A stretch of 64,000 nucleotides of DNA. Source: Desulfuromonadales bacterium. Its GTDB lineage: Bacteria; Desulfobacterota; Desulfuromonadia; Desulfuromonadales; BM103. Under the pieces are notes generated by a model. That model was not told where the DNA came from. It ran no database searches and was given only the letters and a program-made list of their open reading frames with translations. Where the stretch lies: positions 1-64,000 of the forward strand of contig JACZKE010000034.1 in the NCBI GenBank assembly GCA_014860225.1, in the 5' to 3' direction. The position numbers and the translations under genes were made by a program. This document shows positions 1 through 7,556 of this stretch, one piece after another (position 1 is the stretch's first letter; the number at the start of each line of letters is the position of its first letter).

Positions 1-123
1 GTTCTGCTCGATAACCGTGCCGATGATCGAGGTCGTCGCGAGCAGAATCAGGATACTGATCGCCAGTTTCAGGGAACAGAAAAAATCCCACAACCGGTCA
101 GTGAAGCTCTGTTCTTTACTCAA
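1..123 (-). CDS. ResB-like cytochrome c biogenesis protein, N-terminal fragment
   Basis: This is the first 41 codons of a leftward gene that leaves the window. It starts with TTG, eight bases after an AGGAG ribosome-binding site. The peptide has a short charged N-terminus with the RLWDFFCSLKLA pattern, followed by a hydrophobic helix ending in SIIGTVIEQ. That is the typical opening of ResB/CcsB-type membrane proteins, which work with CcsA/ResC to attach haem to c-type cytochromes outside the membrane. Such a gene suits a cytochrome-rich deltaproteobacterium. The family call rests only on this first segment. Confidence 0.7.
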   Translation of the reverse strand, partial: MSKEQSFTDRLWDFFCSLKLAISILILLATTSIIGTVIEQN

Positions 124-315
124 ATTATTTACTCCTGAAAAGGTAAGTTAGCATCAAGCAGCCACAGTCGCTGAGCACAGTTGGCCATGAAATCCGATTA
201 AGAGCACCTTCCTGATTCTATTGATGTGCAGAAGGTTGGTTGTTCAGTTTTGGAATCGATTAAAATACCGGATAAAACGTCTGAGGGATTCAGTTGTTTA
301 CTACAACAAGAACCA

Positions 316-756
316 TCAATTACGAAGGACAATGGTGCGGTGGGCAAGAATGGTTTGAGAAACTCTTGGTTGAGGTTGAGGTATAAGATTGCCGGCAACC
401 GTGTCGACCTTATTTACAGCAATCCGGGCCACTCCTCCGGGGGATACCGTAACCTTAGAGACAGGTGTGATTCTTTTTAGACGCTTAAGAAAGACAACGT
501 CAACCGGTTGAGCAGAATAATTGAGACATAGACTACAGTGTTCACTTGATTGGTTGGTTGCAGGTACATCGTACCTGCCGAGTTTGTCGCTTTTGCACAC
601 ATCGGCGCAATAACCTTTGTCAGTGACGTAATCACTTCCTGCATGGCTACCGTTGCCCACACACCAGGCATAGCTGAACACATTGCCGACACTCGTTGCC
701 AGGAATGTCAGCATGAGCAGAAGAGCCCTTATTTTCGAGGAAGATATCAGTTTCAT
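316..756 (-). CDS. Small exported Cys-rich protein of unknown function
   Basis: A 146-residue protein. The chosen start gives a clear signal peptide (MKLISSSK, then a hydrophobic stretch ending near FSYA). The reading frame stays open further upstream to a GTG at 904-906, so the start is uncertain, and no strong ribosome-binding site is visible. The mature part has a WCVGNGSH motif, several cysteines (YCADVC, HCSLCLNY) and a basic C-terminal half. The Cys pattern loosely recalls small exported metal-related proteins near deltaproteobacterial metal genes, but I do not recognise a family. It lies between the ResB gene and the ABC/zinc-ribbon cluster, on the same strand. Confidence 0.5.
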   Translation of the reverse strand: MKLISSSKIRALLLMLTFLATSVGNVFSYAWCVGNGSHAGSDYVTDKGYCADVCKSDKLGRYDVPATNQSSEHCSLCLNYSAQPVDVVFLKRLKRITPVSKVTVSPGGVARIAVNKVDTVAGNLIPQPQPRVSQTILAHRTIVLRN

Positions 757-971
757 GGAGACGGAAGATAACACAAACAGCCCAAAGGATACAATTCCCA
801 GATTAACTTTATCTCGTAAAACAATCAGCTTTCGTGAAGCGAAGAACGCCTGCAGGGAGAACCTTATAATAACCTGAATCAGTGAAGTGTAAGGTGTGAG
901 GATCACCGATTAAATGAGTCAATAAAACTTTAAATCGACTGAACAAGTCACATCTTTTGTTCAACAGAGAT

Positions 972-1280
972 CTAAAGACAACGTTCACTACCACAACTCG
1001 GGCAATAAACCCAGGTGTCGCGCAGCCTTGTCCGACAGTTGCCGCAAGAATCAACATCAGGTTTGATGTTATTATGTCGCTTAATCAGAAATAGAGTCAT
1101 ACCGGCAATCAGGTTGGCAGCGATAATCCCCCAGCCGATAGGAGGAATGTGCAGGTAATCATTTATCACACAACGACCGCAGCAGAGCAGCCAGAGATTG
1201 CACGCTAGAATTGCCAGGATCGCCGCTGAACAAAAAACAGCAAACCAGGAATACCTGTGTTTTCTGAATCCTATTTTCAT
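972..1280 (-). CDS. Small membrane protein with C-terminal zinc ribbon
   Basis: A 102-residue protein with two predicted membrane helices (about residues 11-33 and 46-65). A zinc-ribbon-like tail follows, with SCGNC and YCPSCG knuckles. Its ATG overlaps the TGA of the upstream zinc-ribbon gene (ATGA), so translation is probably coupled. It is the last gene of the leftward ABC-transporter cluster. A longer frame starting at 1331 is possible, but the ATGA overlap favours this start. The function is unknown. Pairing with another membrane zinc-ribbon protein suggests the two form one complex or sense metal at the membrane; that is inference. Confidence 0.6.
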   Translation of the reverse strand: MKIGFRKHRYSWFAVFCSAAILAILACNLWLLCCGRCVINDYLHIPPIGWGIIAANLIAGMTLFLIKRHNNIKPDVDSCGNCRTRLRDTWVYCPSCGSERCL

Positions 1281-1534
1281 GTGCTCGCCGTGGCGTTCAA
1301 ATACCTGCACCAGGGACAGTACTTCACCCAACGGTCATGCACCTTGCCACATCCTTGACAGGTCTCGCGCAGAACCACCCGACACTGCGGGCATACCAGC
1401 CAACCCGACTCGACTTTCTCTGAGCAATCAGGGCATTCACCCATCAAAGGGTTCTCTGTAGGGGTCGGCTTGTCTATCTCCATACAGATAAAGTAGAAGA
1501 TGATCGAGAGACTGATAATAAATATCATGAACAT
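1277..1534 (-). CDS. Small membrane protein with double zinc ribbon
   Basis: An 85-residue protein with one N-terminal membrane helix (residues 1-18). Four CxxC knuckles follow (CPDC, CPQC, CQGC, CPWC), the pattern of a DZR-type double zinc ribbon. The start ATG comes six bases after the stop of the ABC ATPase gene, with a GAGG ribosome-binding site inside the ATPase end. Its stop overlaps the next gene's start. It is therefore part of the same transcript as the ABC transporter. No enzymatic function is implied; such domains usually act in protein-protein or nucleic-acid contacts. Confidence 0.65.
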   Translation of the reverse strand: MFMIFIISLSIIFYFICMEIDKPTPTENPLMGECPDCSEKVESGWLVCPQCRVVLRETCQGCGKVHDRWVKYCPWCRYLNATAST

Positions 1535-1540
1535 AGTGCC

Positions 1541-2251
1541 TCACATCGCTTGTGGAAATGTCCCGATGGAACCATCAACCGTATCCTTCTCAATCAAGCC
1601 ATCACGCAGATAAACAGTACGATCGACCCACTCGAGGTTCTCTCGGTTATGGGTCACCATGACAATGGTCTGCCCTCCCTGATGCAGCTCAGCAAGCAGG
1701 TTCATCACCTGCAGACTGGTTGCTGAATCGAGGCTACCGGTCGGTTCATCAGCCAAAAGTAATGGCGGATTATTGACTAGAGATCTGGCAATTGCCACCC
1801 GCTCCTGCTCACCTCCGGATAGCTGTTGCGGTAAATGCAGCATGCGGTCCGGCAGGCCAACCTTCTCCAGCATTGAGCTGGCACGCTGGCGTTTTTCAGT
1901 GGAAGAAAGTTTGGTTACGACCAGCGGCAGCATGACATTTTCCAGAGCATTCAGATAAGGAATCAAGTTATGTGACTGGAAGATAAAACCGAGGTATTCA
2001 CGCCGGAAATCTGCCTGCTTTTCGTGTGAGAGTCCATAGACGTCAATACCGTCGATATTGACCGTGCCGGAGGATGGGCTGGTCAAGCCGCCCAGCGCAC
2101 TCAACAGTGTGCTTTTGCCGCTCCCTGAAGGCCCCATAATGCCCAAAAAAGTACCCTCATCAACATCGATGGAGATCTCCTGGAGGGCGGTCACACAATC
2201 AGCGCCATTGATGTAACGCTTGGTCACCTGTTTCAGATTAATCAGATTCAT
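1541..2251 (-). CDS. ABC transporter ATP-binding protein, MacB/LolD family
   Basis: A 236-residue ATPase subunit. Visible motifs are Walker A GPSGSGKS (about 40-47), the signature LSGGE (144-148), Walker B LLLADEP (164-170) and the H-loop in VMVTH. The sequence type is that of LolD/MacB/FtsE ATPases, which drive permeases acting on periplasmic or membrane substrates rather than classical import. The gene lies 14 bases after the partner permease gene and just before the two zinc-ribbon proteins. A DUF2318 gene next door recalls the Cj1660-Cj1663 part of the Campylobacter P19 iron locus. The substrate is not known. Confidence 0.9.
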   Translation of the reverse strand: MNLINLKQVTKRYINGADCVTALQEISIDVDEGTFLGIMGPSGSGKSTLLSALGGLTSPSSGTVNIDGIDVYGLSHEKQADFRREYLGFIFQSHNLIPYLNALENVMLPLVVTKLSSTEKRQRASSMLEKVGLPDRMLHLPQQLSGGEQERVAIARSLVNNPPLLLADEPTGSLDSATSLQVMNLLAELHQGGQTIVMVTHNRENLEWVDRTVYLRDGLIEKDTVDGSIGTFPQAM

Positions 2252-2265
2252 TCTTTTATCCCTGT

Positions 2266-3423
2266 TTATAATGCACGGAGCGCTTCGTTTGGTTCAAGAC
2301 GACTGGCACGCAAAGCCGGCTGCAGCGAAGCCAGCAGGCCAACAAGCACTGCAGCGAAAACAGCGGCAACGGCAAGAGTCGGATTCCATTGCCAATGGAT
2401 TTCGCCGCCATCGAGTAAGGGCAGAGCAATCAGGGTCGCAAGCACCCCGGTCAGATATCCCAGCACTCCGGCTACCGCACTGACGATAGCCGCTTCCATC
2501 AGCACCAGATGCAGCACATGACGACGACGATAACCAATAGCCCGGAAAATCCCGATTTCACGGGTTCTTTCACTGATCGCTCCCATCATGGTAACGAAAA
2601 CCAGCAAGGCACCGATGATGACAACCGTCACGGCAACGCCCCATGCCAACATGCGAAACTGTCCGAGTGCATGCATGCGGGTTTTCACAACCTGCTGAAC
2701 AGCCTGCACATCCACCCCCGGCAAAACCTGCTGAAGTTGGTTGACCATATCGGCAACCGGGCAGTCATGACAGAGCGCAGCAATTTCGACCATGCTGACG
2801 AGACCTTGTTTGCCGAGCACTTCCTGGGCAACCGGCAACGGTGTGATCAGAAGATGGTCATCCTGCGAACCGGTTTTATCCAGCAGGCCAACCACTGTGA
2901 AGCTTTGGCCAGCGATTTCCAGAGTGTCACCCATGGTCAGATTGAAGCGCCGGGCAACCGTGTCACCAACAACCAGCTCGGGCCCCTGCTGGACATGGCG
3001 GCCAGCAATCGACCACCAGCGTTTCAATTTGAACTCCGCCTCAGGATCAACCCCCATCAGCATGGCGCGTTGACCTTTAACATCTATCGCGCCGAGCACC
3101 TTGGGAGCAATCATGGCGATATTGCGTCGGTTCGGTATTGAATCAATATTGACCAGGCTGCTCTGCTGAAGCTCCTCGGCAACCAGATTGACGCCGGCAA
3201 GCTGGACTCCGCCGTAGCTCAAGGCCATTTGCTCGCTATGGGGTGTGATAATGATATTTGCTCCGAACTTCTCCAGCTCGTGCTGGGCACGCATGCCGAG
3301 TGCATCCGTCAACGAAATCAGGGTAACCACAGTAGCGACGCCGATCAAGAGGCCGACCACAAGAAAGATCGCCCGCCCTTTACGGCGCCTCAGGTTATGC
3401 ATAACAATATGCTCCAGTCGCAC
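2266..3423 (-). CDS. ABC transporter permease, FtsX/MacB type
   Basis: A 385-residue permease with the FtsX/MacB layout. There is an N-terminal membrane helix (about residues 15-37), a large periplasmic domain, and three C-terminal helices (about 260-290, 310-335 and 350-375). The EIGIFRAIG sequence before the second helix is the usual cytoplasmic coupling segment. Four cysteines of the periplasmic part include CHDC, which could bind metal. It pairs with the ATPase gene downstream. P19-type iron loci usually have two such permeases; only one is present here. The start is the ATG at 3421-3423. Confidence 0.88.
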   Translation of the reverse strand: MRLEHIVMHNLRRRKGRAIFLVVGLLIGVATVVTLISLTDALGMRAQHELEKFGANIIITPHSEQMALSYGGVQLAGVNLVAEELQQSSLVNIDSIPNRRNIAMIAPKVLGAIDVKGQRAMLMGVDPEAEFKLKRWWSIAGRHVQQGPELVVGDTVARRFNLTMGDTLEIAGQSFTVVGLLDKTGSQDDHLLITPLPVAQEVLGKQGLVSMVEIAALCHDCPVADMVNQLQQVLPGVDVQAVQQVVKTRMHALGQFRMLAWGVAVTVVIIGALLVFVTMMGAISERTREIGIFRAIGYRRRHVLHLVLMEAAIVSAVAGVLGYLTGVLATLIALPLLDGGEIHWQWNPTLAVAAVFAAVLVGLLASLQPALRASRLEPNEALRAL

Positions 3424-3438
3424 GTTTAATCTCCTTCG

Positions 3439-3460
3439 TTAGTTTTCGTCCGGAAACTAG
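3439..3460. repeat. Minimal CTAG/CCGGAAAC repeat (family 1)
   Basis: A 22-bp palindrome-like element with TAGTTT and AAACTAG arms around TCGTCCGG. It is the shortest copy of the dispersed family described in the findings. Its right CTAG supplies the TAG stop codon of the DUF2318 gene. Confidence 0.6.
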
Positions 3461-3981
3461 TTAACTGCAACTTTGAAGTAACCGATACCGCGCTCGATAT
3501 CGCTCGCAGCGATAACCAGAGATTCACCAATCTGCTCCCGTTCTAACGGTGCCGGATTGCAGCCGCCCTTGACCACGTTCACCAGATCCGTACGGAAATG
3601 CTGGTCGCAATTATTACAGACCATGTCGTTGCCTTCCTGACGGTAGCCTTTGCGTTCACGGTAGCAAACGTCGCAGGTATCGAAAGCCGCGCGGATGACG
3701 CCATCCTGGCTGCGGACAATAAAGAAATCGATTGACCCTGAATTTCCTTCGAAACGGTAAAATCTGGCCTTTCCGTCAGCAAAGTCTGCCGAAGCAAAGC
3801 GAAGCTTGCCATCCTGGCCAGCCTGAACCGCTTCATGGCCGCCAAAGGTCTTTTGGCCAGAAAGAACCCAGCCGCCGCCTGCAACAACAGCTAGCACCAA
3901 CACGACGATGGGGATGAGAAATCTTTTTCTGGAAGATGCTTTTTCGTTAAACTGTGCTCGTTTTTCTTGGCGCTCAGACAT
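3457..3981 (-). CDS. DUF2318 membrane-anchored Cys protein (putative iron-transport partner)
   Basis: A 174-residue protein starting at an ATG with a GAGGAG ribosome-binding site. It has a basic N-terminus, one membrane helix (about 21-40) and a periplasmic domain. The DUF2318 cysteine pattern is visible: CDVC (103/106), CNNC (122/125) and GGCNP (Cys141). DUF2318 proteins occur beside FTR1/P19 iron-uptake genes and MacB-like ABC transporters, for example Cj1660 in Campylobacter. Here the permease and ATPase follow directly, but FTR1 and P19 are absent from the window. The stop codon lies in a short repeat that abuts the gene. An iron or other metal role is inferred from context. Confidence 0.8.
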   Translation of the reverse strand: MSERQEKRAQFNEKASSRKRFLIPIVVLVLAVVAGGGWVLSGQKTFGGHEAVQAGQDGKLRFASADFADGKARFYRFEGNSGSIDFFIVRSQDGVIRAAFDTCDVCYRERKGYRQEGNDMVCNNCDQHFRTDLVNVVKGGCNPAPLEREQIGESLVIAASDIERGIGYFKVAVN

Positions 3982-4040
3982 TGGTTTTTCTCCTCTTATT
4001 TTTAGTCTACGTCTCCCGGATATCCTGGAAGGAACAATCG

Positions 4041-4246
4041 CAGTTTTCGATCCGGAAACAACTGGTGTCCATCCGGAAACTCCGGACAACACAGGCACAG
4101 TTTTCAATCTGGAAACGAGCAATTTTTCGCAAGGTCAAGGAAATTAAGGATTTGAGCGGAGGCGTAGTACTTATACGCCGCACAATCAAATCCGCCGATT
4201 GACTCAGAGATTGCGGAAAAGGGCCGTTTCCTGACGAAAACTAACT
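4041..4246. repeat. Long copy of dispersed repeat family 1
   Basis: This stretch holds three CCGGAAAC/CTGGAAAC motifs. A 150-bp segment then matches 5311-5456 closely. Shared blocks include GGATTTGAGCGGAGGC, GCGCACAATCAAATCCGC (one change) and AAAAGGGCCGTTTC. It ends in GAAAACTAA, which contributes the TAG stop of the HMA gene on the minus strand. Confidence 0.75.
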
Positions 4247-5098
4247 ATTGCAGCAGGCACAGCCGCTACCACCCTGCCCGAGTGATTTGAGGCGCGGGTC
4301 AAAAATGATGACTTCGGTATTTTTCTGCAGTTCCGCATACCATCCCTGAAACCTGGCCTGCCGTTCGCCAGGGCTGTTAATGCCTGCATAAACATGGTCA
4401 TCGATATTACGATTGATAATCATGTCCTCACGTAGACGTTCACGAAAACTGTCCATGCTGCCATAACGCTCCATCACCAGCTGGTCAAGACCTTGATGTT
4501 CTTGCCGCAGTTCATCCAGGCGAACGTCAACCTCACCAGCCTGAATGATGATCTGATTCTGTTCGGCAGCAGCAAGCAAAAGTTCTCGCTGCAGAACATC
4601 TTTCCAGACGGCCTGCCAGAGTTGATCATTCTGCTCGGGCTCCACAGCACCCGCGGAACGTTGCTGGACAAGTTTCTCAAAATCGCTGCGGGCGAGCAGA
4701 CGATCACCGATACGCGCCAGATACTGCTGGCCGAGCCGGGATTGCTCCTGCTGCAATGCGGCATAATCTTGAGGCTCCAGTTCCAGGCGCAGGCTCGCAG
4801 GATAACCGGCATCCGTTATAGCCTTGGCGATCACCCGACTGTCGATCTCATTGGGATCATAAGTCACGCGGCCACGGTTGCTGGTCAGGTTGATCTCAAC
4901 AGAAACGACGCCATCGAGTCCTGACAAAGCCTTTTTAATGTTGCCGACACAGGAGCCACAGGTCATCTTTGCGATCTGATACTCGGCCAATGCAGCGTTG
5001 GCCGGATTGACACCTGAGGGGTAGAACATCCAGACAGCGGCAACAAAAGCTACACCTACCAGGCTGATCGACACGTAAAGTTTTGGGCGTTTAATCAT
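4241..5098 (-). CDS. Membrane-anchored HMA domain fused to a SurA-N-like region
   Basis: A 285-residue protein. An N-terminal signal anchor (about 8-28) is followed by a heavy-metal-associated domain (about 38-100) with MTCGSC ligands Cys47 and Cys50. A helical region of about 180 residues resembles the N-terminal chaperone part of SurA-type peptidyl-prolyl isomerases. The tail ends in GCACCNS and could bind metal. HMA domains carry Cu+ or similar ions, so a periplasmic metal or metalloprotein chaperone is plausible. It heads the leftward DUF2318/ABC/zinc-ribbon cluster, with about 260 bp of repeat DNA before the next gene. No separate PPIase catalytic domain is seen. The pairing of domains is what I see; the function is inferred. 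Confidence 0.75.
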   Translation of the reverse strand: MIKRPKLYVSISLVGVAFVAAVWMFYPSGVNPANAALAEYQIAKMTCGSCVGNIKKALSGLDGVVSVEINLTSNRGRVTYDPNEIDSRVIAKAITDAGYPASLRLELEPQDYAALQQEQSRLGQQYLARIGDRLLARSDFEKLVQQRSAGAVEPEQNDQLWQAVWKDVLQRELLLAAAEQNQIIIQAGEVDVRLDELRQEHQGLDQLVMERYGSMDSFRERLREDMIINRNIDDHVYAGINSPGERQARFQGWYAELQKNTEVIIFDPRLKSLGQGGSGCACCNS

Positions 5099-5310
5099 TG
5101 GTCACCACTCGTCTTAGTTGATGGTTACTGTTTGACAACAGCGGATAGAATTCTGATTAACAGATCAACTTTCATGCCAAACCGCGCAAAACATGCCAAT
5201 GCCTTGAAATCTCATCATTGCACGGTTTTTGGGCAGATATACCCTTAGTTCAGACCAAGCGATTTGTAGGATATCAGACAGTACAAAGCGGATTATTCTG
5301 CACATATCAG

Positions 5311-5456
5311 CTGTTTTCGATCTGGAAATGAACAATTTTTGACAAGACCAAGGAAGTCAAGGATTTGAGCGGAGGCATAGCCCTTTACGGCGCACAATCA
5401 AATCCGCACATTGAAACAGAGATTAAAGAAAAGGGCCGTTTCCGGATGAAAACTAG
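5311..5456. repeat. Second long copy of dispersed repeat family 1
   Basis: It aligns with 4100-4246 over about 145 bp, with scattered substitutions and few gaps. It ends in GGATGAAAACTAG. The final CTAG is also the first four bases of the neighbouring 167-bp inverted-repeat element. No open frame is shared by the copies, so the element is probably non-coding. Confidence 0.75.
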
Positions 5457-5619
5457 TACCCTGTAACCTATAGGATTTCGCAATATTGCGAAGGGATTTG
5501 GTGGGTCAGCAAGGCGCGCCTTCAGCTGCCCAGCCGTAGTTACTCAGCTGAAGGCGCAACGCCGCTGACGCGGCAAAGAACCAGCAAGATGCGATAGTTT
5601 ATGGGTTACAGGGTACTAG
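5453..5619. mobile_element. MITE-like element with 20-bp terminal inverted repeats
   Basis: A 167-bp element bounded by CTAG at both ends. The left terminus CTAGTACCCTGTAACCTATA is matched by the right terminus in inverted orientation, with one mismatch. Internal short palindromes (around GCAATATTGC and CTTCAGCTG/CAGCTGAAG) and no coding frame fit a miniature inverted-repeat element. No related transposase is in the window. It abuts the end of a family-1 repeat. Confidence 0.6.
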
Positions 5620-5635
5620 AAACAAATCCTGGCAA

Positions 5636-5666
5636 GAATAAAGGCCTCCGCGTTGCCGGGGAGGCC
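5636..5666 (-). terminator. Intrinsic terminator after M24 peptidase gene
   Basis: On the minus strand a GGCCTCC/GGAGGCC hairpin with a short GC-rich loop is followed by TTTATTC. It lies about 27 bases past the stop of the M24 peptidase gene. Confidence 0.7.
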
Positions 5667-5692
5667 CATAAACATTTTATACGTAATCTTTC

Positions 5693-6883
5693 TCAGAGAA
5701 CGATCAGCTCCTGATTCGAGAAAGTCAGATGTTTGAGGCCATTCTCGCCGACCCGGAAAGTGTTCTCGATACCAACAGCTCCCAGCCCGGGAAAGACGGC
5801 CTTTGGCTCAAAAGCAAACGTCATGTTTTCCTTTAACTTTTGGTCATTAAGTCCCCTGGCTATAAAAGGGTATTCATCAAGTTCCACGCCGACACCATGT
5901 CCGACAAAGGACACCTGGGCACCTTTCGAGCCCATGAAGTTGTCCCCGTAACCCATATCACACGCCATTGCCAGGCATTCGTCATACAAGTCCCCCCAAG
6001 CCACGCCCGGCTTGGCTGCCTGTTTGGCATGCTCCTGAATGACAACCATGTCAACGTAAGCCTTCATCAGCTTTTCCGGCAATTCACCAATGCTGAACAT
6101 GCGAGTCTGGTCAACAATGTAGCCGTCAAAAACGCCTACAAAATCGACAGTTATCGGCTCATTCCTGTGTATTTTCTTATAACTCGCTCCCTGCGGAAAA
6201 GAGGGGTTCAAGCCGACGCCGCCCAACGGCGTGTCCGAATAGGTTGGGACTGCACTGTCGGTCCCGGAAAAAGTATGGCCAAAAAATATTTCGTTGTTAA
6301 AACCACGCATACGAACCAACCCTTGATGACCGGCTTTTCTGGCAACGAATTCCAGTTCTGCGGCCAGTTCAAGATCTGTCAGACCCTCACAGAGCACATC
6401 AGGCACCCGCTTACAGACTTTATCGAGGATCAGTGCAGCATCCTTCATAATGTTGATTTCGTAGGCTGACTTAACAGCACGCACATTACGAATCAGAGGC
6501 GTCGCATCAAAGACGGCACACCCGCCAAGTCCTGCCTGGAATCTCTGCATCACGGCTACAGGAATGACGTCCAGCTCCATGCCGACCGTCTCCGGCATGG
6601 CATAACCGAAGCCTGCGAGGACACCCGGGATATCACGAGGACTTTTGAAAGGGATTATTTCCTTCAAACCCGACTCCATTCTCGCCCGTGCGTAATCCTT
6701 GCGCACCAGATAGAGCGCCTCACCTTCGGCCGGAACATACAGCGCACCCTGTTGAATTGCACCGGTGAAGTAAAAGAGATCAGCATTCTGCACCATAAGA
6801 ACCGCTTTCAGGCTGTGGATAACCATTTCATTTTGCAGCTTTGCAATACGAGTCTTCAGTTCTGAAGCAGGGGTTATACGCAT
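5693..6883 (-). CDS. M24 family metallopeptidase (Xaa-Pro peptidase-like)
   Basis: A 396-residue cytoplasmic protein. The N-terminal half is a creatinase/prolidase-type domain and the C-terminal half is a pita-bread M24 fold. Metal-ligand motifs are visible: VDFVGVFDGYIVDQTR (two Asp), GHGVGVELDE (His), FAFEPK (Glu) and GIENTF (Glu). All five expected ligands seem present. The start ATG has AAGGAGA eight bases upstream; a longer frame begins at 6931. Similar proteins cleave Xaa-Pro dipeptides, but exact specificity cannot be read from sequence. It is a single-gene unit with its own terminator and a 600-bp upstream gap. Confidence 0.85.
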   Translation of the reverse strand: MRITPASELKTRIAKLQNEMVIHSLKAVLMVQNADLFYFTGAIQQGALYVPAEGEALYLVRKDYARARMESGLKEIIPFKSPRDIPGVLAGFGYAMPETVGMELDVIPVAVMQRFQAGLGGCAVFDATPLIRNVRAVKSAYEINIMKDAALILDKVCKRVPDVLCEGLTDLELAAELEFVARKAGHQGLVRMRGFNNEIFFGHTFSGTDSAVPTYSDTPLGGVGLNPSFPQGASYKKIHRNEPITVDFVGVFDGYIVDQTRMFSIGELPEKLMKAYVDMVVIQEHAKQAAKPGVAWGDLYDECLAMACDMGYGDNFMGSKGAQVSFVGHGVGVELDEYPFIARGLNDQKLKENMTFAFEPKAVFPGLGAVGIENTFRVGENGLKHLTFSNQELIVL

Positions 6884-7180
6884 TTTCCATTCTCCTTGGA
6901 AGGTGTCAGCGGCAGCAGAGGCATAAAGCATAAACTATACATTAGATACAGAGTAAAACCCATTGATTTACAAGGTACAATTTGAAGATAAATGCCTGCG
7001 TGCAAAAAAAACGAAAACCAGCCCTGGAAACATACCAAAATAACGACATAGGAATAAGCCATTGTTATTTATAGACTTTTATACAAACCAATGACAACAC
7101 CATAGTTATCAAACACAAATAAATCCGAGCAATCACCAAGAAAAGACCTTGCAGACAAATAAATTTATCACAGCTGCCGC
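6884..7180. other. AT-rich intergenic region
   Basis: A long AT-rich spacer between the divergent M24 and ZIP genes. It must contain the leftward promoter of the M24 gene. No open frame with a convincing ribosome-binding site was found, and I could not single out one promoter. Confidence 0.4.
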
Positions 7181-7209
7181 TTGTTTATTCGATCTGATCT
7201 GGTTATGAT
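7181..7209 (+). promoter_or_regulatory. Putative distal sigma-70 promoter upstream of ZIP gene
   Basis: TTGTTT and TATGAT hexamers are separated by 17 bp. A transcript from here would have a leader of about 340 nt before the ZIP gene, with a small hairpin (TCCACAG/CTGTGGA, 7288-7305). Confidence 0.35.
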
Positions 7210-7334
7210 TTATTTCTGTGCAAAATGCTAAAAAGGTATACCTCTAAGGTGTTTCACTCGTACTCTCCCTCTCTTTCCACATATCTATCCACAGGCAGCT
7301 GTGGACTGTATACAATTCCTCACAAATATCTTAC

Positions 7335-7362
7335 AAAAAAACCGGCCGGGGAAATACCCGGC
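7335..7362 (-). terminator. Orphan minus-strand intrinsic terminator
   Basis: On the minus strand GCCGGG-TATTTC-CCCGGC is followed by CGG and seven T. No minus-strand gene lies immediately upstream (to the right), only the ZIP gene's 5' region. It may therefore end a small or antisense transcript. Confidence 0.5.
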
Positions 7363-7496
7363 AAGATCATTGTCATGGATATCAATCATGAAGATTCCGT
7401 TTGCAGGAACTGTTCGATATCATCAGAAAATAGAATATTATGACTCTAACCATCGCGTTGCCCTCACATAAATCATAACAGAGTCTCTGGACACAC

Positions 7497-7525
7497 TTGC
7501 CCTCGATAGACTTTGATCCTATACT
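7497..7525 (+). promoter_or_regulatory. Putative proximal promoter of ZIP transporter gene
   Basis: TTGCCC and TATACT are separated by 17 bp. The predicted start is about 25 bases before the ATG, just upstream of the GGGAG ribosome-binding site. Confidence 0.5.
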
Positions 7526-7556
7526 GCGGCATTTATTCACCAAGGGAGAAGTATTG

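Noticed and set aside
7225-7443. 72-codon frame in the ZIP leader
   Set aside because: No ribosome-binding site, an odd composition, and it spans hairpins.
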